A DNA stretch of 42,196 bases from Flavobacteriaceae bacterium (GTDB taxonomy: Bacteria > Bacteroidota > Bacteroidia > Flavobacteriales > Weeksellaceae), in contig JAITMJ010000148.1 in NCBI GenBank assembly GCA_031277475.1, positions 1 to 42,196 of the forward strand. Direction: 5' to 3'. The notes beneath the pieces are model-generated. The model saw nothing but the letters and a program-made list of their open reading frames with translations, did no database searches and had not been told where the DNA came from. Shown here one piece after another: positions 22,626-29,110 of this stretch. A program made the position numbers and the translations under genes. Every line of letters begins with the position of its first letter. Position 1 is the stretch's first letter.

Positions 22626-22943
22626 ATGAAAACACTTGAAAAAGCAATAGACATTGAAATAGACATTTGTAAGAATGCTCTTACTGACAGAATAGAAGCA
22701 TTTACTTGGTATGATTTAGAGCATATTATACCAAGTATTTTTAAAGCAGGCGCAAAATTCGCCCAAACTTGGATTTCAACCGATGACGAACTCCCCGAAC
22801 CCGGACAAAAAGTATTTTTCAAAATAGACGAAACGATTTTGTGCGGATGGTTCGATGGAAACATATTTCAATATGATTTCTACGGAATGAGATACAGTTA
22901 CAAAAAAGGCGTAACGGAATGGAGACCGGTAGAATATAAATAG
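22626..22943 (+). CDS. DUF551-like protein
   Basis: 105 residues. A helical N-terminus with a phage-like CxxALTDRIEAFTWYD segment leads into WISTDDELPEPGQKVFFKIDETILCGWFDGNIF... VTEWRPVEYK (about 48-105), the typical DUF551 pattern (WIsv.d.LPe.g..Vl ... VThWmPlp). DUF551 proteins are frequent in phages and their role is unknown. Confidence 0.75.
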   Translation: MKTLEKAIDIEIDICKNALTDRIEAFTWYDLEHIIPSIFKAGAKFAQTWISTDDELPEPGQKVFFKIDETILCGWFDGNIFQYDFYGMRYSYKKGVTEWRPVEYK

Positions 22944-22959
22944 AAAAAATAAAAAAATT

Positions 22960-23154
22960 ATGGCAACAATACTCACACTTTTTGATATTGGTGATAAAGT
23001 AAAAAATAACAACGGCATTTCGGGAACAATTATCGCGATTAATATTTTTTGTTTAAAAGATAGATATGCGATACAATATACAATCGAGACAGGTGAAATA
23101 GTATTACCGGAAGGCGATTTAATGCTAATTGACCGCTTAGGAAAAACAGAATAA
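22960..23154 (+). CDS. Small SH3/KOW-like protein (64 aa)
   Basis: 64 residues. LFDIGDKVKNNNGISGTIIAINIFCLKDRYAIQYTIETGEIVLPEGDLMLID reads like a small beta barrel; GDKVxxxNGxxGTIIxI is typical of KOW/SH3-like loops, suggesting nucleic-acid or protein binding. By eye only. It ends 1 bp before the next start. Confidence 0.6.
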   Translation: MATILTLFDIGDKVKNNNGISGTIIAINIFCLKDRYAIQYTIETGEIVLPEGDLMLIDRLGKTE

Positions 23155-23155
23155 T

Positions 23156-23698
23156 ATGTATATAAACTTTCTCAATCCGGAATTTACCAAATATCTTATT
23201 GAATTAATTGATAAAACATTAGACGCTTCTAAAAATTTTCATAAACAAATAAATATGACAAACACACAATCACTTATCATCGGTGTCGATTTTGACGGCA
23301 CCTGCGTAACGCACGAGTTTCCCAAAATAGGAAAAGAAATCGGTGCCGTCCCTGTGCTGAAAAGATTGGTAGAAAACGGACACAGAATAATCCTTTACAC
23401 AATGCGTTCAGATTCGGAAAACGTCGAAACAGACGATTATAACATTCACAACAAAGCCGGAAAATATCTTACCGATGCCGTAAATTGGTTCAAGGAAAAT
23501 GATATTCCACTTTTCGGAATCAACGAAAATCCGGAACAGAAAAGTTGGACTACATCACCAAAACCATACTGCCACATTTATATTGACGATGCCGCACTCG
23601 GCTGTCCGATAAAATCAAACGAAATGATAAGCAGCAGACCATTTGTAGATTGGTTTGATGTAGAAAAAATATTAGAAATAAGAGGAATAATAAAATGA
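23156..23698 (+). CDS. HAD-superfamily phosphatase
   Basis: 180 residues. The HAD core starts with GVDFDGTC (nucleophile D45 and acid/base D47), followed by motif II LYTMRSD and motif IV YIDDAALG. Relatives in phages are small phosphatases of unknown substrate, perhaps nucleotides or nucleic-acid ends. The first 33 residues precede an internal ATG (23255) that would give a minimal HAD protein. I keep the 23156 start because it follows the previous stop by 1 bp in a dense operon, but either is possible. The stop overlaps the next start (ATGA). Confidence 0.85.
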   Translation: MYINFLNPEFTKYLIELIDKTLDASKNFHKQINMTNTQSLIIGVDFDGTCVTHEFPKIGKEIGAVPVLKRLVENGHRIILYTMRSDSENVETDDYNIHNKAGKYLTDAVNWFKENDIPLFGINENPEQKSWTTSPKPYCHIYIDDAALGCPIKSNEMISSRPFVDWFDVEKILEIRGIIK

Positions 23699-24078
23699 AA
23701 AATCAATTTATAACCATAAACATCCCAATATACGACAGCAACTTGTATTTTTTCATCTCTGATGATGAAAAATTTATGTCAGAAAAATTAAAGCCGATTA
23801 TACCTAAAAAAGAATTTAAAAGAATTAGACCGCTATTGAAATACAGAAGCAACGGATTTACTATTTCCAACAAAACATCCGGCATTCAAATAATCATTGT
23901 AAAAGAAAGCCCGTTAAAAGATTCGTTTTGGTTGTCTGTTTTGGTTCACGAAACCCTACACGCAACGATTGCGATATTAAAAAGCAGAAATTTGTATTTA
24001 GACGATTCTTCGGAAGAAGCATACACCTATTTGAACGAATATATCTTTGAAGAAATTTACGATTTAATTAAAATTTAA
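23695..24078 (+). CDS. Putative zinc metallopeptidase-like phage protein
   Basis: 127 residues. It contains HETLHA (85-90), an HExxH zinc-binding motif in a helix (VLVHETLHATIAIL), followed 18 residues later by SSEEAYTYLNEYI, where Glu107 or Glu108 could be the third ligand. This is the arrangement of small gluzincin-like phage proteins. It may be an active peptidase or a structural remnant. Coupled to the HAD gene by ATGA. Confidence 0.65.
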   Translation: MKNQFITINIPIYDSNLYFFISDDEKFMSEKLKPIIPKKEFKRIRPLLKYRSNGFTISNKTSGIQIIIVKESPLKDSFWLSVLVHETLHATIAILKSRNLYLDDSSEEAYTYLNEYIFEEIYDLIKI

Positions 24079-24085
24079 TAAAACT

Positions 24086-24607
24086 ATGGGAACATTAATT
24101 TTTATCGCCGTTACTTTTATAACAACGTATATTATTATTTCAGCATCGCTATTTAAAGTTAAAAAATTTTCACTCGGTATAGTTGTAACAACATTTTTTA
24201 CTTCTGTTATTATAACTTTTGTTATAACCTTGTTTTTTGTCATAATAGCAATTAGTATTCCGAATGATCGTCATAATTTGGTAGAGTATAGATATACCAA
24301 TATTTATTCACTTTCATCACATACCCAAATATCTGGAAATTTTATTCTTGGTAGTGGGCAAATTGATTCTGAAACTTATTATTATTATTTTAAAAAATCG
24401 GGGGACGGATATATATTAGATAAAACACCAACTAATGAAATAGTAATTATTGAAAACAACCGACAGCACCCCGCATTACGAGTTGCAAAATATGAACGAA
24501 CCAATAAATTTATGTTGTTCTTTTTTGGAAAACATCAATATTCTAATATAGATGCAATCATTATTCCGGAAGGAAGTTTAATACAACAGTATAATCCAAA
24601 TTATTAG
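24086..24607 (+). CDS. Membrane protein, function unknown
   Basis: 173 residues with two membrane segments (about 2-22 and 30-57) and a polar domain of about 110 residues after them. The polar part has a YYYYF stretch followed by ILDKTPTNEIVIIENNRQHPALRVAKYER and ends near IIIPEGSLIQQYNPNY. I recognise no family. Possible roles include superinfection exclusion or holin-like action; nothing specific is seen. Confidence 0.65.
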   Translation: MGTLIFIAVTFITTYIIISASLFKVKKFSLGIVVTTFFTSVIITFVITLFFVIIAISIPNDRHNLVEYRYTNIYSLSSHTQISGNFILGSGQIDSETYYYYFKKSGDGYILDKTPTNEIVIIENNRQHPALRVAKYERTNKFMLFFFGKHQYSNIDAIIIPEGSLIQQYNPNY

Positions 24608-24853
24608 TTTATGAAAAAACTATGTAAAAAGAAATGAAATTATGACAAAAGAAATATACGACACAGCAACAAAATATCTAAGTAAAATTGAAAACCTTTT
24701 AATAAATATTGAAAGGTATGAGTTGGAAATATACGGAGACGGAAATACTGAATATGTTCGTAGGATATTTAGGCGGTACAAAAAAGACGCAAAAAAATCA
24801 ATAATCTATTACGAAAACTTATTTAAAAAATTATAATTTATGAAAAAACTATG
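24608..24853 (+). repeat. 17-bp direct repeat flanking the 64-aa gene
   Basis: TTTATGAAAAAACTATG occurs at 24608-24624 and again at 24837-24853. The second copy is the true start of the gene at 24840 (MKKLC). The first begins the same way (MKKLCKKK) but stops after eight codons. The layout suggests that the small gene between them arrived by insertion or duplication at the start of the 24840 gene. Confidence 0.7.
24642..24836 (+). CDS. Small basic helical protein (64 aa)
   Basis: 64 residues, helical and basic (YDTATKYLSKIENLLINIERYELEIYGDG... VRRIFRRYKKDAKKSIIYYENLFKKL). It lies between the two copies of a 17-bp direct repeat, so it may be a recent arrival. No family recognised. Confidence 0.6.
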   Translation: MTKEIYDTATKYLSKIENLLINIERYELEIYGDGNTEYVRRIFRRYKKDAKKSIIYYENLFKKL

Positions 24854-25499
24854 CAAAGTGGTAATGCTACCTGCTGAAAAAGATAAAGTTTCAAAAGGAC
24901 AAATCTTTGAATATTTTGGAAAACTTGGAATCTTTATGTCGGATTATAGAAAAGATTATTTTAATAATACTTTTGAACACGATATGAATCCACAACATCT
25001 TTATATCTTGTCTGATGATAAGTTAAAAGTTGGAGACTGGATGCAAAGAGGAAAAGAAAAACCTGTTTTAAATACACTGCATTTTTATTTTGATTTTGGA
25101 GTAGTGTATAGAAAAATAATTGCAACAACAGACCAATCATTAAGAGATGAAATTGCGAAAAGCCCCGTTGATAAACAATACCCAATTTATTGTATTTCAG
25201 ATGAATTTATCCGGCATTTCTGTAAATCAAACGGAGGTATTTCGGAAGTTCAAATAGAGTATGAAGAATACGCTGTCGGAAATTATGGTATGTCGGACGG
25301 CGAACCAACCATTGATGAAAGGTTAAAAGTAAATCCGGATAATACTATTTTTATTGATGATGTAAAAGATAGTTGGAATAGGGAACAAGTAATAAAAGAA
25401 ATAGAAAGATTTATTCTTTTAGAAAGAAAACATCAAGATAAATATTCTCATTTTATTGATGAAAAAAATTTAAGGCAATGGATAAAAGAAAACTTATAA
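24840..25499 (+). CDS. Hypothetical phage protein (219 aa)
   Basis: 219 residues. The middle part KIIATTDQSL... PVDKQYPIYCISDEFIRHFCKSNGGISEVQIEYEEYAV reminds me of a Bacteroidota phage family with KxIATTDxSLxLPxIxxxFIxxFxxxxNxGxxIxxVxVEYE; its function is unknown. The C-terminus (WNREQVIKEIERFILLE... LRQWIKENL) is helical. It is the last rightward gene before the leftward cassette; a hairpin overlaps its stop. Confidence 0.7.
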   Translation: MKKLCKVVMLPAEKDKVSKGQIFEYFGKLGIFMSDYRKDYFNNTFEHDMNPQHLYILSDDKLKVGDWMQRGKEKPVLNTLHFYFDFGVVYRKIIATTDQSLRDEIAKSPVDKQYPIYCISDEFIRHFCKSNGGISEVQIEYEEYAVGNYGMSDGEPTIDERLKVNPDNTIFIDDVKDSWNREQVIKEIERFILLERKHQDKYSHFIDEKNLRQWIKENL

Positions 25500-25516
25500 A
25501 AATGAAAATTTTTATA
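25495..25516. terminator. Bidirectional AT-rich hairpin between convergent operons
   Basis: TATAAAAAT (25495-25503) and ATTTTTATA (25508-25516) are perfect inverted arms around GAAA. The hairpin overlaps the stop codons of both convergent genes. The stem has no GC pairs, so it is weak, but the A/T flanks give a U-run on each strand and the location is right for a shared terminator. Confidence 0.5.
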
Positions 25517-25742
25517 CTTCCTCATCCTCATAATGCTTGGCAAAATTTTCATCTACCATATCCGCCCGTTTTTTCATATCCGCATCAGAAAAGTTTTTTA
25601 ACGCCTCTTCTAAGTATTTGTCTGAAAAAGCCATAATCTTTTCATGCGGCGGGTATTTTGCGTACTCGCTGAAAAAGGCTTTTCGTTTTTGCTCGTAATT
25701 CGGCAAATACTTGCCGAAAAAATCTTGTAAATTCATTTTCAT
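25512..25742 (-). CDS. Small protein, paralogue of the gene at 17739
   Basis: 76 residues. DFFGKYLPNYEQKRKAFFSEYAKYPPHEKIMAF resembles EFMRRFLPRYNSRFADFKEYFVEHNFNDRLIF of the rightward gene at 17739. It is the last gene of the leftward cassette and its start overlaps the stop of the YopX-like gene by 4 bp. Function unknown. Confidence 0.65.
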   Translation of the reverse strand: MKMNLQDFFGKYLPNYEQKRKAFFSEYAKYPPHEKIMAFSDKYLEEALKNFSDADMKKRADMVDENFAKHYEDEEV

Positions 25743-26524
25743 TTTTTATTTCTTTTAAACTTTTTTTGTTTAGGATTATCTACTACGTTTCCAACAATCT
25801 CAAAATCATTCCATTTTAATACGGTGCCGTCTATTCCCGCACAGAATAAACAATATTCTTTCCTTTCCGATTTGAATAGAAAACCAAACCTCCTGCTTTT
25901 TTCTTCCCAAATAACTTCACCCACATCTCCCTTGTCTATCATCCGATAAGGGTCGTTTTCCACATATACCAAAACATCGCCCTCAAAAATCACATTTCCG
26001 TTCTTGTCTCTTTCGCCAACACATTGTCCTCTGGTGGCAAAATCAATTTTTACATCGTCAGTTTTAGCACCATCATCACTTTCTTTTAAAAAAGGAACGG
26101 AATATTCATACCTAAAATTTCCATACTTCCATTCGCCGTCTAACCCCTTTGCTCGCCAACCGGAATGTTCCTTTTCCACTTCCGCTTTCATCTCCAAAAT
26201 TTTCTCTTTTGAATATCTTGGGCAACCTTTTGCCCAAGCCGAAAAGTTTGGCGTTGGCTCTTTTAATTCCATCATATCCAAACAATAATCGTAATGTTTC
26301 AGCAGTTCCTCCTCCGGAACATCCAAATCAATATCCGTTATAATCGTAGGCATATCAAAAAAATAATCCGCAACGCCGACAATCTCACCCACTTTTTCGC
26401 CAATCCAATGGCAATTGCTCAAATAGAAATCGTGCTTGGCACAAAACACTTTCAGATAATCAAAACACGCCATTTCGTAGTAATGTTTTAAACTATCCTT
26501 GTCTGTTTTTTTTAACTTTTTCAT
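25739..26524 (-). CDS. Hypothetical protein with YopX-like C-terminal domain
   Basis: 261 residues. The N-terminal ~135 residues are unrecognised, helical and aromatic (YLKVFCAKHDFYLSNCHWIGEKVGEIVGVADYFFDMPTIITDI). The C-terminal part (about 168-255) has FATRGQCVGERDKNGNVIFEGDVLVYV... FEIVGNVVDNPKQ, the YopX plan with DKNGxxIFEGD and EIVGNV. So a YopX domain is attached to an unrelated N-terminus. It belongs to the leftward cassette, 1 bp after the gene at 26526. Confidence 0.75.
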   Translation of the reverse strand: MKKLKKTDKDSLKHYYEMACFDYLKVFCAKHDFYLSNCHWIGEKVGEIVGVADYFFDMPTIITDIDLDVPEEELLKHYDYCLDMMELKEPTPNFSAWAKGCPRYSKEKILEMKAEVEKEHSGWRAKGLDGEWKYGNFRYEYSVPFLKESDDGAKTDDVKIDFATRGQCVGERDKNGNVIFEGDVLVYVENDPYRMIDKGDVGEVIWEEKSRRFGFLFKSERKEYCLFCAGIDGTVLKWNDFEIVGNVVDNPKQKKFKRNKK

Positions 26525-26525
26525 A

Positions 26526-26711
26526 TTAAATTTTTTTTCTGTAAATCATAAACTTTCTCGTGCCGTTCACAAAAATTTTAGCCCGAACACAAAGCCCATT
26601 GGAACAAAGCATCCACCCTTTCATAATCTTTTCGTTCACCGCTTCCGTAGCACTTTCTATTGCTTCCGACAGCGTTATATCATCATTCACTTCTAAAATC
26701 AATTTTTCCAT
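26526..26711 (-). CDS. Small hypothetical protein (61 aa)
   Basis: 61 residues with MEKLILEVNDDITLSEAIESATEAVNEKIMKGWMLCSNGLCVRAKIF and a basic tail. The pattern fits a strand-helix-strand fold. It starts 4 bp after the stop of the gene at 26716 and ends 1 bp before the YopX-like gene, so it belongs to the leftward operon. Confidence 0.6.
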   Translation of the reverse strand: MEKLILEVNDDITLSEAIESATEAVNEKIMKGWMLCSNGLCVRAKIFVNGTRKFMIYRKKI

Positions 26712-26715
26712 AATG

Positions 26716-27081
26716 CTAATCTGTTATCAAAATCACTTCACCCAATCGGTCTCCCTTTTTCAAAATTGAATGATCCAAATAATTTTCGAGACCTTCTTTG
26801 TCCGCCTCCTCGTACACTTTCGGATGGTTGAATATTGTCCTTACGAGTATGGAGTTCGACTTTGCAGGAATATATAAAATAGAGTGAATCAGGTCTTTGT
26901 CCTCGTTCTCGGGCAAGGGTGCCAGCAACACCGATTTCGCTAATGGCTGAAAAAAGTATCTTATCCCAAACTTTTCCGGCATCACTTTTAGTATCGTGAT
27001 AAAACTTCCTTTCTCTGGAATGATGTTTCGTGATTTCATAGCGAAGTCTGGGGAGGCGGTAGGGCTTATCGTGCTTGACAT
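26716..27081 (-). CDS. Downstream part of a probably frameshifted gene (or overlapping gene)
   Basis: 121 residues. From about residue 20 the frame looks real: EKGSFITILKVMPEKFGIRYFFQPLAKSV... DLIHSILYIPAKSNSILVRTIF... YLDHSILKKGDRLGEVILITD. It overlaps the 3' half of the frame 26738-27442 by 344 bp, and in the overlap this frame has the more natural composition. The simplest reading is one ancestral gene of about 240 codons broken by a one-base change near 27000-27080. Overlapping genes or programmed frameshifting are alternatives. Family not recognised. Confidence 0.5.
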   Translation of the reverse strand: MSSTISPTASPDFAMKSRNIIPEKGSFITILKVMPEKFGIRYFFQPLAKSVLLAPLPENEDKDLIHSILYIPAKSNSILVRTIFNHPKVYEEADKEGLENYLDHSILKKGDRLGEVILITD

Positions 27082-27442
27082 ATAACCTTATATTTGTTGC
27101 AAGTGAACTCTCTTTGTAAAATCTTTTTACCACCGCAGAAACCAATATGCACAAATGGTAAATATTGTAATGTTTAAGCAGTTTATCAAACGTTTTAGTA
27201 ATATCTAAATATTGCGGCTCATAATCATTCTCTTTGCACAGAATCTCAATATTGTAAATAAATACGCTGTTGTCCCTAAAAAGTATTCCGCAAAACCAAC
27301 AATCCCCTTTATTTTCCGAATACCATTCTTCTGTATGCCACTCGCATCCGTTGTAATATTTCTTTTGCACAGTTTCGGGAGCATACAAAATATACGGAAA
27401 CAACATCTGTGTATATTTATTCTCGGTAATCATAATGCCCAT
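26738..27442 (-). CDS. Upstream part of a probably frameshifted gene
   Basis: The open frame has 234 codons, but only the first ~130 look like protein: KYTQMLFPYILYAPETVQKKYYNGCEWHTEEWYSENKGDCWFCGILFRDNSVFIYNIEIL and on to SLATNIRLYVKHDKP. The last ~80 (for example ARERGQRPDSL... VRGGGQRRSRKL) are Arg/Gly-rich and look like a wrong frame, while the +1 frame (26716-27081) then looks natural. A one-base indel relative to the ancestor is the likely cause. A WFCG motif is present; no family recognised. Confidence 0.5.
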   Translation of the reverse strand: MGIMITENKYTQMLFPYILYAPETVQKKYYNGCEWHTEEWYSENKGDCWFCGILFRDNSVFIYNIEILCKENDYEPQYLDITKTFDKLLKHYNIYHLCILVSAVVKRFYKESSLATNIRLYVKHDKPYRLPRLRYEITKHHSRERKFYHDTKSDAGKVWDKILFSAISEIGVAGTLARERGQRPDSLYFIYSCKVELHTRKDNIQPSESVRGGGQRRSRKLFGSFNFEKGRPIG

Positions 27443-27457
27443 ATTTCACCGCCTCAT

Positions 27458-27790
27458 TTATTCCCCTCCTTTGGAGGGGTTAGGGGAGGAAAACTCATCC
27501 CACTTTTTTAGCGGACACTGATTTTTAAGTTGCGTATAAACCTTTGCTTTTATCCAACAGCCGCAACCGTCAATAATTCCCGCCTCATAATCCTTAAAAA
27601 CACTTTTATCGGGATAAGAATCTATTGTTACATACCTTTTAGACGAACACCAACCGCCTTTTCTCAACGGACAACCTTTGCATTGCGCTTCACGCTGTTT
27701 TATTACCGGTAAAAATTCATCGGGATATATTCCTGCCCACCTGTAAAACATTTGCAAGTAGCACCAAAGAATATTTTTAAAGATTTCCAT
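27458..27790 (-). CDS. Cysteine-rich protein with repeat-derived C-terminus
   Basis: 110 residues from the ATG at 27790; a longer start at 27823 is also possible. The cysteines C37-x2-C40-x7-C48 (CKGCPLRKGGWC) and C76-x-C78 with C92 suggest a zinc or iron-sulfur site. The first ~25 residues (FKNILWCYLQMFYRWAG) are amphipathic. The final ten residues, SSPNPSKGGE, are encoded by a dispersed GC-hairpin repeat (27463-27490), so the original stop was probably lost and the gene now ends in the repeat. First gene of the leftward cassette, with a TATATTTG box upstream at 27848-27855. Confidence 0.65.
   Translation of the reverse strand: MEIFKNILWCYLQMFYRWAGIYPDEFLPVIKQREAQCKGCPLRKGGWCSSKRYVTIDSYPDKSVFKDYEAGIIDGCGCWIKAKVYTQLKNQCPLKKWDEFSSPNPSKGGE
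27463..27490. repeat. Dispersed GC-hairpin repeat, copy 1
   Basis: CCCCTCCTTTGGAGGGG (7-bp arms, TTT loop) followed by TTAGGGGAGGA. The same element type recurs at 32414, 32731, 32988 (inverted), 33124 and 36365. Here it supplies the last codons of the leftward gene that ends at 27458. Confidence 0.85.
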
Positions 27791-27847
27791 TTTATTTTTT
27801 CTTTGAAAGCAATTCACAACCAACTATTTAGGGATAAATTTATTACG

Positions 27848-27855
27848 CAAATATA
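27848..27855 (-). promoter_or_regulatory. Promoter -7 box for the leftward cassette
   Basis: CAAATATA on the plus strand reads TATATTTG leftward (TAnnTTTG consensus, again followed by C). It lies about 58 bp before the ATG at 27790 and forms a divergent pair with the late promoter at 27918. Confidence 0.5.
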
Positions 27856-27885
27856 TAAAAATTATTTTATTTATTAGTATAGTAA

Positions 27886-27932
27886 TTAAGCAAAAAAAAT
27901 CCGCCTTTTTTCTGTATTATATTTGCAAAAAT
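27886..27932 (+). promoter_or_regulatory. Late promoter, copy 1 (bipartite motif)
   Basis: TTAAGCAAAAA (27886-27896) is followed after 18 bp by TATTATATTTGCAAAAAT (27915-27932), which contains the -7 box TATATTTG (27918-27925). The second block ends 9 bp before the ATG at 27942. The same two blocks, 11/11 and 17/18 identical and with a 19-bp gap, precede the gene at 33202. The upstream block may bind a phage activator, since no standard -33 element is seen. Confidence 0.65.
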
Positions 27933-27941
27933 ATTTCAAAT

Positions 27942-29045
27942 ATGCAAGATGAGTTTTTCAATGAATTAACCGATTTCGCAAATCAGTCCGGCGAAAGCAC
28001 GAATACTAAAAAAGATAATACTTCTTTTGAAGATACACCTGCTAAAACCGCCGAAACAAATAATGTGGAAACAAGCGAACAACTTGCACCCGCACAGGAA
28101 ACGGATAATAATCCTCAACCCCAAACCGCAGTAGAACCCAAAACCGATTTCGCTACTGAAGAAGTTGCAGAATACAATCGGTTTGTAGCAAACTCCGGAA
28201 AAGGGATGAAAGAATATTTGGAACTTAAAACGCCTACCAACGATTTAGACCCAAAAGAACTCCTCAAACAATATTATTCTGAAAAAGAAAATAAAGGCGA
28301 AAAGGAGATTGCTTTGGAACTAAAAAAAATGGAGGTACCCGAAAAAGGAGATGATGACGATTTTGAATTAGACGACACACTGTCCGAAGAAGAAAGATTG
28401 TCGCGCGAAGTAAAATTTGAATCCGAACTCAAAAAAGCCAGAGAATGGCGAGAGGGAAAAGTCAATGAGTTGCTTGGCACATCAGAATCACCAAAATCGG
28501 AAAACCAAACTGAAACACAACAGTTTGAACCCGCAAAAAAATACTCCCTGAAAGAATATGAAGACTATGCTGCGGGTGAGTATCAAAAATTGCTAAATGC
28601 CAACAGGCAAAAAGTTTATGAATCTGTCGGCGAGGTAAAATCTATTCCCATTTCTATTGCCGAAATAAAAGTAGATGCCTTTGCTAAAAACAACATCTCC
28701 GCATTGGATTTTCAATTCACGCCGGACGATAGTTTTTCATCCGAACTCCGAACTACGGGCGAAGATTTAGGTAGAGTTATCAATGATTTCTTTGAAAACG
28801 GACAGTTAAAAAACACAAAAGAATATTTAACCCAATCCGTTTGGTGGCACGAATCCACAAGAAACAGAATTTTAGAATCTATGATAAAGCAAGCAGTATT
28901 GCAAGACCGCATATCAAGAGATAAAATCAGAAGAAATGTAGGCACTGATAACTATCAACAAAATGCCGCAAGTTCAGAACGAGACGGTGCAGAAGCAGTA
29001 GAGCAATTCCTCGAAGAAACAGGCTCATTTCAACCTTTTGGATAA
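27942..29045 (+). CDS. Putative scaffolding / head assembly protein
   Basis: 367 residues, acidic, with a disordered Asn/Thr/Gln/Glu-rich N-terminus (about 1-70), a helical middle (NRFVANSGKGMKEYLELKTPTNDLDPKELLKQYYSEKE...), a very acidic stretch (GDDDDFELDDTLSEEERLS) and a helical C-terminus. Its place directly before the major capsid candidate and its composition fit a scaffold. The middle resembles uncharacterised proteins upstream of capsid genes in other Bacteroidota podoviruses. First gene of the late module, under the bipartite promoter. It could also be a portal-associated protein. Confidence 0.5.
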   Translation: MQDEFFNELTDFANQSGESTNTKKDNTSFEDTPAKTAETNNVETSEQLAPAQETDNNPQPQTAVEPKTDFATEEVAEYNRFVANSGKGMKEYLELKTPTNDLDPKELLKQYYSEKENKGEKEIALELKKMEVPEKGDDDDFELDDTLSEEERLSREVKFESELKKAREWREGKVNELLGTSESPKSENQTETQQFEPAKKYSLKEYEDYAAGEYQKLLNANRQKVYESVGEVKSIPISIAEIKVDAFAKNNISALDFQFTPDDSFSSELRTTGEDLGRVINDFFENGQLKNTKEYLTQSVWWHESTRNRILESMIKQAVLQDRISRDKIRRNVGTDNYQQNAASSERDGAEAVEQFLEETGSFQPFG

Positions 29046-29059
29046 AACCAAAACAAAAC

Positions 29060-29085
29060 GCAGGTAGCCAATAGCCATCTGCAAA
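29060..29085. repeat. GCCAATAGCCATCTGC-type dispersed repeat
   Basis: GGTAGCCAATAGCCATCTGCAAAG in the 65-bp gap between the scaffold and capsid candidates belongs to the same GCCATTTGCC/GCCAATGGC family seen at 30516-30557, 31606-31660, 32897-32936, 33619-33662 and 36474-36494. These are low-complexity spacers of a type common in Bacteroidota chromosomes. Confidence 0.6.
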
Positions 29086-29110
29086 GTTTAATCTTTAAAA
29101 ATTTTAAAAA

